A DNA stretch of 64,000 nt from Isoetes taiwanensis (taxonomy: Eukaryota > Streptophyta > Lycopodiopsida > Isoetales > Isoetaceae): contig JAJEKV010000236.1 of NCBI GenBank assembly GCA_021234155.1, positions 310,001 through 374,000 on the forward strand, written 5' to 3'. The position numbers were made by a program, and so were the translations under genes. The notes under the pieces were generated by a model, which worked only from the letters and a program-made list of their open reading frames with translations, did no database searches and was not told the DNA's origin. Shown here piece by piece: positions 55,194 to 64,000 of the stretch. Position 1 is the stretch's first letter; the number at the start of each line of letters is the position of its first letter.

Positions 55194-56095
55194 TCAGGAC
55201 TCCCTCGAATATATGCACGACCCCCAGAGGTATATATGCGAGGACTTCCCCTCCCATGGCGACCATCTCGCCATGAGCAGGGCCCTCCGTCTGACCCGGG
55301 CCATCTACGTAGAGATGCTCGAGTGAAGGTCACGGAGGTGTCATTCGGCCCACGCCTTCGATGGGCTCCTACGTCGCGGAAGCATGAATACAAGGGTTAG
55401 CACACAACATAATATATATATATATAAATAACCACCACGAAGGGTGGCGCATCCATCCAAATACCAACGGCAAAGAATATGCATCTAAAACTAAGAAAAC
55501 ACCCCAAACCTCAGGGTCTACCCCGGCTCAGACTCCAGTGAGGATCGACTGACGGCTGGGCCTCAAGAGATCAGCAGACCGAGTCTTGGCATGGCGTTGG
55601 CTGGCATAGAACATCTGCCCCTCCTGTGCACACTTTGCAGATGGGTCGATTCACGCTATGGCTTCGCTATAGCCCTCCGGAGACGCAGACTCAAGGTATC
55701 ACCCTTTTTGAGCCTACTCCAGGGTTCATGACGCCCTGGTCCGATGAGGCAGGCCAGGGAAGCGTGCCCTTCCAAGATCACAGTGGTTCCATGTGTGAGC
55801 TAGAGAATACGTGCCGCATCAGCGACCCCCGCATCCGTACCCAACTTACTCACCCTAAATCTACTCAAAGTGCAAGATGCTCCATAACGGATCCACACCT
55901 CTACACCCGTGGAGTGTCGGGACACATACCCGCCCCCACGTGACCAGCTAGCCAGGCCTAGCCCTTTGTAGGAGTCTCGGGGAGCCTTTATGTTCGTGCA
56001 AGACCCCACCCCCACTTCACCACTGTGTCCCTTATCTGGTGCTAAGCCAGACCATAGCATCTACGACCCGGTCTCTTGTACACAGGCCGCATCCA
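55194..56095 (-). repeat. 5' LTR of element 2, truncated
   Basis: Matches the 3' LTR of the same element from its inner end for about 900 bp, then stops at 56095, so the first ~650-700 bp of the LTR are missing. The sequence beyond (56096 onwards) is unrelated. Confidence 0.88.
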
Positions 56096-56278
56096 TTCTT
56101 TCAACCGCCAATCCTTTCTTCCTTCTAGCGCCATGCTGCCCGGCCTCGTCCCGCTCCATCCGCCGGGACTCGCCGCCTCCGAGGCTAAGAGGCGATAAAA
56201 ATTGATAAAGAAATCCATTCCCCCCCTCCGCAGATGCCGGCCTCCGCTGCTCTCACGCACCACGGTCAGGATAATTAT

Positions 56279-56570
56279 GAGGAGTTATTTCTTCGTGGGG
56301 CAAGCAGCAGGAAAAGATTATCTCGAGCACCAGCACCAAGACCAGTTCGAAGTCCCCCATACTCCCCTTGATTCGGATGAGGAGATGGAGAACGAGATTG
56401 AGAAAGAAGAAGAAATGGAGGAAGCGGATGAAGAATGGCGGGAAGAATTAGAAGAAGAAAAAGCGGATGATTATGGACACCCTCTCCTCCTGATGATGAA
56501 GTTGTTCTTTGAAGCCATCCTTGAGGAGATGGCGGATGAAAGCTCGAGGAGGAAGAAGAGGAGGAGGTAG
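56279..56570 (+). CDS. Small highly acidic ORF, unknown
   Basis: MRSYFFVGQAAGKDYLEHQH is followed by a Glu/Asp-rich segment (DSDEEMENEIEKEEEMEE) and a basic end (SSRRKKRRR). 97 codons from the in-frame ATG at 56277-56279. Acidic-then-basic composition is typical of histone-binding or nuclear disordered proteins, but no family is recognised. It abuts the truncated LTR, so it may be part of another accessory-ORF element. Confidence 0.3.
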
Positions 56571-56725
56571 AGGGCTGAACTTTTTTTGTTTTGTTATTTA
56601 GTTTTTGGTTGGAAGAGCGAGCTGGGCATCTCCAAAAAAGGCCTCAAATGAGGATTGTGAATGGAGCTAGGCATCTCCTTAAACCGCCTAGAACTTCGTA
56701 ATTTTGTAACACGTAGCTGGGCAAC

Positions 56726-56990
56726 TCTAATAAAAGGCCTTATGTAAAAATTTTTCAATGGCAATACAAGGATTTACCGACCGCAATATGTTTCTTTAGT
56801 TTCTACTCTAACTTGAAAGCGTAATCTGTAATTTTTCGCAGGTCGTTTTGAATTCGCAACTCTAATAAAAGGCCTTATGTAAAATTTTCAATGGCAATAC
56901 AAGGATTAATGACTGCAATATGTTTCTTTAGTGTCAACTCTATTTTGAAAGCATAACTGTAATTTCTTCAGAAGCTGTTTTGAATTCTGG
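56726..56990. repeat. Two ~131-bp tandem units
   Basis: aactctaataaaaggcctta through ttttgaattc is repeated at 56726-56856 and 56857-56985 with about a dozen differences. Each carries aataaa near its start. Confidence 0.85.
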
Positions 56991-57014
56991 CTCTTTCATT
57001 CTTAGTTTTGAGTT

Positions 57015-57214
57015 TTGAAGTGAGATCACGCCAGTTGAGAAATATGTTTGTGTGCAAAATGTTTAAATTGTCAAGCGATCCAAGATTACTACGCTTTGTG
57101 AATTGCATACAAGAATTAGCTTTATGCGATTCACGCCAGCGCAGTATTGACCCGCACAATGTAAACATTTTGCACAATAAACATATTTCACGCTCGGGCG
57201 TGATTTCACTTCAA
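57015..57214. mobile_element. Foldback element with ~50-bp arms
   Basis: ttgaagtgagatcacgccag... (57015-57065) pairs with its inverted copy at 57162-57214 over about 50 bases with several mismatches. The interior is ~97 bp. It includes a tgtgcaaaatgttta stretch in both arms. Target duplication not evident. Confidence 0.8.
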
Positions 57215-57359
57215 CTCTCTCAATTTAAAAAATACAAGCACTTTTCTCAAGAAATTCTGATCGCTTTTAAAGTACAATACAGGATACACGCATGGCATTT
57301 AAATTACAAGTGAATGGTATTAGCTCATGGCGCGAAATCACTAATTTATTTTTTCAATG

Positions 57360-57414
57360 AATTCGCGCCTGGCGCGTATTCAACTGAACATATGCCTGGC
57401 GCGTATTCAACTGA
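57360..57414. repeat. GAATTCGCGCCTGGCGCGTATTC-type repeat pair
   Basis: Two copies of gcctggcgcgtattcaactg (57367-57413). Same motif family as the cluster at 60527-60960. Confidence 0.75.
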
Positions 57415-58698
57415 AGTTCCTCCTGTGCCAGCATAGGCTACAAGCATAAGCTTATTCAATGAGTAGTGCCGTGCTATGGAGGGGCTTGAAATGGAGAATG
57501 CTAAGCTGATAATTAGAGTTGCGCACCTGGCCATTTTGGGTAATATCCCAATATTTTGCACCATCTTATTTGCCAGAATCTTGTATGCCAGTTTATCTTT
57601 TTTCAACAGCATTTGAGACTATTGTGCCAGCATTTGAGACTACTGAGGAACAACACACAGATGAATAACACATAGATAAATAACACACAGATGTAATTAA
57701 AAGAATGTAAAGAATGCCATCCATGTAAAGAATATCTCATCCATGTAAAGAAAACAATGTTTTTTGAATTCCTGAATGCTCTGGTCTGCAGGCCTTATAG
57801 TTTTGCAATATTGAATGAATGGTCTGGCATGGAAGCCTTTTAATTTCATACATATGACAGAATCAGCTTGTGCATTTTAGTATGAGCACTCAATCTTCCT
57901 CTATGTCTTCTAAGTAAATGAAACTCACCTTCTTTAAGCGAATTACTGGCCATGCAACAAAGGTTCCGATGCTTTCACCCACTGTGTCTCCATCAGGATG
58001 CCTTCTGGGTAATGCTTCGTCGTTGAAATGGCAACTGGTTACTAGAATCTTCACATGATCATTTCAAGAGGAACTCCATGGCGGATTGCTTCCGGATCGA
58101 CCGATTCTATCTTGCAATTTCCCACCCTCCTCTTCAAATTGTCATCGATGTAGCATTCTTCTCCAATTTGTTCAATGTCGCAAGATCGTGGGATTAATTT
58201 GGAGCTTGGGTTCGGAAGAGTAGATGAACTTACATAAAAATTTCGACATCGCCAGCGCCCGGCTTCTTCCCAGTTCTTCGAGTTCTTTCGAAGTTCTTCC
58301 CTGTTCTTCCCAGTTCTTCGAAGTTCGAATGACAAGAAAGGTGGCGGCAAGATTAGGTGGTAGTTTCAAATTATCCGTTAATTGTACCGCTTTTAGCCGT
58401 TGAGTGAAATCTAATTATGGGATTTGACAATACGGGCGGTCGAGAGCCATTTCTTTCGCTGGCCAGACGATCACGCCCCGGCCCATTAGGCCCAAGCGTA
58501 AGATTGCTAACCGTCGATTAAAAGTCGATCCGTGAAATTTAAATATCCGCTCCCTTCTATCGGACCGTCGATTAAAAGTCGATCCGCGATATTTTAATAA
58601 CCGCTCGCTTCTATCGGACCGTCGATGAAAAGTCGATCCGAATGAAACCCGTCGATCGAAAGCCGACCTAATCGCCTTATGGAAATCTATATAAGTTT
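57415..58698. other. Intergenic, short repeats only
   Basis: Simple direct repeats (cacacagatgaataa type at 57653-57690; gtcgattaaaagtcgatcc three times at 58510-58640; agttcttc words at 58270-58320). No convincing gene. Confidence 0.5.
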
Positions 58699-61600
58699 TT
58701 GAATTCCATTTCTTGCTTTTTGATTGTCGACTTGCTCCGAGACGCCAAGAACCCGAGGCCGGGAACTCAAGAACTCGAGGCGCTCAAGATCATCGCGAAG
58801 ATGCCGCCCAAAGGTCGTGCTGCTCCAAACTCAGGCCGGGCCGCGAGAGAAGATGCTCAAGGTCAGTATTGTCATCATTCTGTGTGTTATTCATTCATTG
58901 TTCATTGCTCTGTATTTACTGTATTTGCTCTGTATCTTCTGCCTATGCTCCTGTCTATTATTTCTGTAGCAGTGACTTAAATTTCTATAGCTGCTGACAC
59001 TCCTGTCTATCATTTCTTTAGCTGCTCATTTCTGCTGTGACTTGTATTTGCATCTGCATAATAAATGTCCTTCCTGTGTTAAATTGTCCTGCTCGTGATT
59101 AACTGTTATGTCTATAATTTGTAAAGTAGTATGACCGTGTTTAGTTGGCCTGCCTTCGACTGTGTGGTCGGCACGCCTTATGAGTGCATGTCCAGAATCG
59201 GGACCGGTGATGCCATTCGCGGCTTTAGCCCGCCGAATTGATGACCCACCAAGTCGCTTTATGAGGGAAGAAGAGACAAAACCGAATGACTGCTCCTACA
59301 CCTCCTCCTAAGAAAGCAAGAGGTTCTGAAGATACTCCAAATGAGCTCCAGCTCCACGTAAGAAGGGAAAGCCCAATGAGGACGCAAAGATCCTATGCAT
59401 TGTCGATGGATGATAGCGGATCCATTATCGAAAGGCAACCGCATCCTCCATGCCCCGAGGAGAAGATGGATGACAAAGGCAGAGTGGTATGTTGATGTAG
59501 GCAAAACAAATGGTAAAGGTGGATCTTGTGTTACACTCCAGAAAGAAAGAGACCGATCTTATGAAGAAACAAGGTATTCTTATCACTTGTGAGGAGCGGG
59601 GATGACATCTGTTGTCAACTCCTAGTGGAGGTTGTGAAGAACCACAAGAAAGATCTCGTCATATTTACACATGCGAGCAACCGCTTTCAAAGATGGTGCG
59701 ATGAAGAAGGACGTGAGGCCGAGTCATGTTTCAAATACGGATGGCCTCAAAATACTGTCCTCACTCCAGTTTCTATTAGTGAAGGGGTGTATGCGAAGTG
59801 AGGAGAGCTTTATGAGGACATTCTCCAAGTTACTACCTAGAGAAGATGAAGCATCAAAATGATATCGGGGATGTCACGAAGATTCTTTGGACTTAGGAAA
59901 GGACATCCCCGTAGCTTGATTGATGGCATTTTGGCAGAAAATGACTCTTAAAAGAAATTGCATTTGGAGGCAATGAGTAGGCTAGTCAAGTATGCAGACA
60001 ACTACCCACTTGGCCAATCTTTTACACATCCCATCTATGTTGACCGTCTGGTGAGATCACATAAGTCAAGTCTTGTTAGCAGGAGGTATGACCCTGAGCA
60101 TGCAAGAGAAATATTGAGGGCGATGGTGAGGAATCCAGGCCAAGTTCCTATGCCGGCTGACGTGCTTCCTTGGGATAAGAAAAAGGATGCTCCACTCCAG
60201 TGGACAACACTAGAAGAGCTAACAGTGGAGAATGCTTCCTTATAATTGACGGACAACATTCTATTGAGGCACAACGGTCCCTATCCAACCAGGCTAAGCA
60301 AACTGGACAAACAATGTATCTGCTACATCACAACCCGTGAGGAGGTGTGCGGTTTCTAAGCCCCCATACCCCTACTTGGCAGAGGACCGCGTAGATTAGT
60401 GCAACATTGAACGAAATGGCGAAGTCTTTCTTTATAAAAGGTTAGTATATTTGGTGGAATAGAGTCAGATATATCAAGTAGCAATAACGGTAGTAGAATA
60501 GGTCAAAGCGTGTGTCAAAGGCGTGCCAATGGCGCGCGCGTGAATTCATTCCGCCAATTGGCTACCTGGTATTCGTCCGCGAATCCGTCGGCATGAATAC
60601 ACGCCACGCGCGAATTCGCCAATGCCGTATCTTGCATTTTCGTGATGACGCCAGGCGCGAATCGCAGTGCCTTGCCAACCCGCGCCTGGCGCGGTATTCA
60701 TCTTGCCCTATTCGCGGGACGAATACGCCAGGCGCTGAATTCGCGATGGCGTTGTATTCATCTTTATTCGCTGGCGTGTATTCGCCCGTAATTGTCGCAA
60801 GATGAATACACGCCAGCGCCAATTGGCAACGCATCTGCCGGATCAAAATGTAAGATATTGGTATTTCAGCGTGCGTGTATTCATACCGACAATTCAGCGA
60901 CGTAATACACGCCCGGCCGCGAATTGGCAAAGATGAATACACGCCACGCCAATTGGTATGGCCGCTTTGGCGTTTCTTGATTATCCCGCTTGCTTGATCT
61001 AAAAGCGGTTAACTTTTGTATGCCCTGCTCATATTGGCTGACATGCTTTCCTTACACGTGCAACCCTTACGTGGAACAACTCCGTCATGCCCGCCAGCAA
61101 TGGATAGAATATGGAAGACCCCTGCAAACAAAATACAAAAAAACAGGGAAAAAAACTGCGGGAGGAAGCGGCGAGACGTCTCAAGTAGCTTCGGAGGTCC
61201 TGCCAGATGCCTACAAGATCGTCTTCGCTAAGGGCGAAGTGCCGGGCGAAGTGGAACGGTTACGGGATGCTTATGCTCGTAAAGCAGCTACCGGACCCAA
61301 TGGGACGAGTGCCTCCTCAAGATACTTCAATATTTCATCTCAAGACTACCGAGATGAGGAAAGTACAGGGCCTCCAAGATGATGAAATCATTTGGTTGTT
61401 AAATCAATGCATAAACAAAGAAGTTTTGTACAAGAAGGCTTCTTCAGTTAAGGACAAAATGTCCTTCATTGATTGTTGCACTCATATAAAGAACATGCGA
61501 GTTATGAAGGTAGCAGTTGGTGAAGAACTTGAAGCTTATCGGTGATGTAACATTGTCTGAAGTCGGCCTGCTAGACAAGTATGGCGTGTCTGCTGATGAC

Positions 61601-62710
61601 ATCAAGAAATACGTCTTTTGGTCGAAGGAATTTCTGCAAAACATGAAATCAAAGAACCAACAGCACACCTCAAAGCTATCTGTGTGATGGCTGAGCTGAG
61701 AAGAAAGGTTGTCGATCTGAAGATGTTGGTGGTGACTTACGTGACTCCAATACCTGGTCTCACCGGCTATAAAGGTCTCCTACCCGATACAACAATAAGC
61801 CCTCATAATATTTCTCTGTTTTGTATTGGATAGCGACTGCAAAAGGAGAGAAGGGGATGACTCAACAGAGTAGTCCCAGTTTTTAGTAGGCGCATAGGCT
61901 TAACAACTCGCTCTTTACTATTGTCATCATATGTCCCCCAGGAGAGCCTCATATGCATGCTTTGGTGGCTTCATACGACTTGGAATGCCTAAAGGTCGTT
62001 AGGGAAGGCTCTCTTCTCTTTGAGACAAAGGATATTGATTTGAGGATGCAGTATAAAAGCGCTTGTATAATCTTCATAATGATATCCCTTGTGCCAGATG
62101 ACGACTATGAGGTAGCTAAGAGCAAAGGGGCATCGGATAAAGGTGCATGGCAGTGTTTTCTTTTGGATGAACCCAACTTGAAAAATGTCTTCTACAAAGC
62201 AGATGATGAGGATGAAGCAAATGAATGCGAGGAATTTGATGTTCCTAACCTCTACCGCAAAGACATCACTCTGGAATTGCTGACAAAAGAAAAGGGACCC
62301 TTGAATAAACATGGGTTTGCAATCAATCTGGCAAGCTATCTTGTTGAGGCATTTGCACCACTTGATACCACTTGCTGTGAATTGCATGTTGGAGGGTATA
62401 TTGGTAGAGAGGCCCTGAAGACATCAAGAAGATGTTTAAGTTTAGATCAACGATGACCAGATCCGTGGATTTCCTTGAAGTGTTTTTCGAAAAGGTACTA
62501 GCCACGGCTGATTGGGGTCCTGTCAAAGATAAAAACCCGTTGGCTTTGGTACCTTACGAAGGGCAGAAGCAGAATACTAGTTCACAAAAGCCTTCGAGTG
62601 CAACTCCAGAATGTTCAAAAAGCAATGCAACCCCCGAGGAGAAGGCCGAAATGCTAGAGCTGAGCGGGAACGTGAGACCATGGAGAAAAATTTACGTCCA
62701 TGCTTGATAA
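58699..62710 (+). pseudogene. Decayed multi-exon gene of unknown family
   Basis: A run of plus-strand frames with protein-like composition that switch frame repeatedly. These are MPPKGRAAPNSGRAAREDAQ (58801), a Lys/Arg/Pro NLS-like piece (APTPPPKKARGSEDTP, 59289), EVVKNHKKDLVIFTHASNRF (about 59630), EAMSRLVKYADNYPLGQSFT (59964), and DEIIWLLNQCINKEVLYKKA (about 61385). They continue with VPDDDYEVAKSKGASDKGAW and NECEEFDVPNLYRKDITLEL (61953-62456), then FLEVFFEKVLATADWGPVKD (62465). It is followed by the phosphatase-like domain at 63057. I do not recognise the family. It could be one long gene or a coding transposon. A palindromic repeat cluster (60527-60960) sits inside. Confidence 0.4.
60527..60960. 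repeat. Cluster of palindromic GC-rich repeats
   Basis: Eight or more copies, in both orientations, of a unit close to gaatacacgccaggcgcg followed by aattcgcc or aattggc, with 20-60 base spacing. Isolated copies occur at 57367-57413 and about 62950-63010. Confidence 0.85.
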
Positions 62711-63056
62711 CATTCCAAGTGGTAATGTCCGGCTTGGGGTACGCGTCGCGGCGGTTCTCGATACCAGCCAGGATGATCATGCAAGCTCGGATGCAACCAG
62801 CGAGGTTAGGAATCAAACCCCCGTGGTAGCTTTCATAGAAGAGAACGCGGTCCGAACTTAGCGATTGGCATGTTCATGCTTCCGATGTAAGCATCGGGGA
62901 GTGAAGTAGACGCTAAGATCTGCCGGATGGATGGCGACGATGAAAGGTAATTCACGCCAGGCGCCGATATGTAGCTTTGTTATGAAGGATAAAACGCGCT
63001 TGGCGTGTATTATTGAGTAACACTTTTGCATGGCTAACTCTTTGTTTTCCATGGTT

Positions 63057-63480
63057 CAGGGCTCCACCTGCTTGTGACAAAATCATTGTCTTCGATCTGA
63101 ATGGTGTCCTGTGTAAAACGTTTCCTAAGAAGCTTATTAACTTAGTGATGACTTGAGCAAGTCCCTCTAGAATCGAATACTAAGTGGATATATCCTCGGC
63201 CCACACTTAGAAGATATGATGAATGAGGCATTCAGATTGTTTCGAGTTGCCATCTGGTCCTCAATGGAACGCAGAAATGTTGATGAAGTACTTAGGGTGT
63301 TACCAGGCATGAATCGAGACTTTGTGACGATTTGGGACCAAAGTAAGTGTATAAAGTTTCCACATCCAAGAGATCTGGATGGCAAACCGGGTCTTCGTGA
63401 AACATCTTGGTACTATGATGGATCAGCTTGGCATTCAAAAGAAAGAGGACATCATAATAGTAGATGATGATGCTCTTAAG
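63057..63480 (+). pseudogene. FCP1/NLI-like phosphatase domain with altered catalytic motif
   Basis: After an acceptor (catggttcag, 63059) the frame reads APPACDKIIVFDLNGVLC, which resembles the DxDG(T/V)L motif 1 of HAD-type FCP1-like phosphatases. Asn replaces the second Asp, predicted to impair catalysis. Then come FRVAIWSSMERRNVDEVLRV (motif 2, WSS), DFVTIWDQSKCIKFPHPRDL, and after a frameshift DIIIVDDDALKCFY (motif 3, DD). FCP1-type enzymes dephosphorylate Ser/Thr residues such as those of the RNA polymerase II tail. Exon 1 is followed by a gap and a shift, so the copy is probably not functional. Confidence 0.65.
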
Positions 63481-64000
63481 TGCTTTTATAATCAAGGTCG
63501 GGGCTCTAAATCCACCAACTTATACTCCATAAGATTACTCAACGGATGAGTTTCTAGTACTATTCATGTCCATCATGAGTGGCTTGGCTTACGGTAAAAA
63601 ACAAGATCGATGTTGTCAAAACGCATCGAGAACTAGATGGGACTAAGGAGATGGATCCCTATCTTGAGAGTTATTTGACAAAGAAAGGACTAGTCCCTCC
63701 ATGATGTAATCTTCATATCAAGTGAATACAATGTAAAAAGTGTTCTCTGTATATTGATGTGTTGTTATCTACAAATGCTAATCAAACACCACATTCTTCT
63801 CACTAAAACAAGAAAATGTTAAACCACCCACTACTACAATGCAAAAATTTGCAACAATGCAAAACAGCATGTCACACAACAAAACACTATATTGAGAAAA
63901 GGGTATGCAAAAGTGGCGTGCTTTTGGAACAGACATAAATCCAATTTAAATGAATGATGGTTAGTGTGTCTTTGATCAATATGATCTTCACACACTTCTT
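63481..64000. other. 3' flank, nothing recognised
   Basis: Low-complexity AT-rich sequence after the phosphatase-like frame. A possible continuation (KKQDRCCQNASRTRWD-like frame near 63600) is too weak to call. Confidence 0.4.

Larger units (their letters stand above)
43025..56095 (-). mobile_element. LTR retrotransposon 2: ~13-kb chromovirus with extra upstream ORFs including histone H3
   Basis: Read on the minus strand: truncated 5' LTR (56095-55194), decayed primer site, leader, ORF-a with histone H3 core (54423-53164), ORF-b (52984-51895), ORF-c (51394-50937), gag-protease (50593-49178), RT-RNase H-integrase-chromodomain (48985-45859), polypurine tract (44629-44618) and 3' LTR (44617-43025). 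LTRs and ORF-a/b are homologous to element 1. No LTR lies between ORF-c and gag, so one element rather than two nested ones is the simplest reading. A LINE fragment (44818-45473) is nested inside. Frameshifts and stops throughout show it is inactive. The alternative, an unrelated gag-pol element joined by recombination, cannot be excluded without relatives. Confidence 0.8.

Noticed and set aside
1-64000. tRNA, rRNA, CRISPR or organellar genes
   Set aside because: Looked for tRNA B-box words, conserved rRNA segments and regular spacer arrays; nothing convincing. The tRNA-Met-like tggtatcagagc at 13315 is a primer site, not a gene.

Overview
The window looks like a transposon-dense stretch of a land-plant nuclear genome, probably a non-seed plant such as a fern or lycophyte. 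The basis is spliced low-copy gene remnants of plant families (a BRUTUS-type hemerythrin ligase, a PLS-class PPR protein, a plant-type serine-rich coiled-coil protein), plant-type Ty3/gypsy chromoviruses, a second chromovirus of a type best known from fungi and non-seed plants, and a Crypton-like recombinase. No rRNA, tRNA, CRISPR or bacterial-style operon was seen. The taxonomic assignment is inference.

Layout. 1-4933 and 19069-24450 are two direct copies of a ~5 kb segment that have since collected different insertions: a 5'-truncated LINE in copy 1, and a 251-bp MITE, a pentanucleotide-tailed fragment and a 1.78-kb TIR element in copy 2. 5114-6465 is a decayed Ty3/gypsy fragment abutting an unclassified, spliced, minus-strand retroelement-like gene set (6465-10763). 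11714-18210 is a full LTR retrotransposon with a 5-bp target duplication, a tRNA-Met-type primer site and no gag-pol. 24451-26600 is AT-rich repeats and nested foldbacks. 26626-31316 holds a Crypton-like tyrosine-recombinase gene whose middle is duplicated (866 bp, about 99% identical by eye) around a 1.8-kb insert. 33693-40670 is a gene island (one intact 8-exon gene and several broken ones) bounded by a ~310-bp inverted repeat. 43025-56095 is a second, inverted, ~13-kb LTR retrotransposon with gag, protease, RT, RNase H, integrase and chromodomain. 56096-64000 holds foldbacks, palindromic GC-rich repeats and a decayed multi-exon gene ending in an FCP1/NLI-like phosphatase domain.

Main result. 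The LTR elements at 11.7-18.2 kb and 43.0-56.1 kb are related (LTRs, leaders, accessory ORFs) and both carry, between the primer-binding site and the place where gag would begin, a long ORF that ends in a histone H3 fold. In both copies an unknown N-terminal domain is followed by a charged or low-complexity linker and then the H3 core (KPHR..., TVAL.EI.K.Q, ...[16 protein letters not shown]). A second accessory ORF (ORF-b) follows it in both, and the larger element has a third (ORF-c). Both H3 reading frames are now broken by different frameshifts, so these copies look dead, but the shared architecture implies that an ancestral chromovirus encoded its own histone H3-like protein. I know of no described retrotransposon of this kind.

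How parts relate. The small element (no gag-pol) looks like a non-autonomous derivative of the large one, with an LTR-end palindrome beside its 3' LTR that resembles an autointegration scar. The duplicated 5-kb segment provides empty sites that date and delimit several other insertions exactly.
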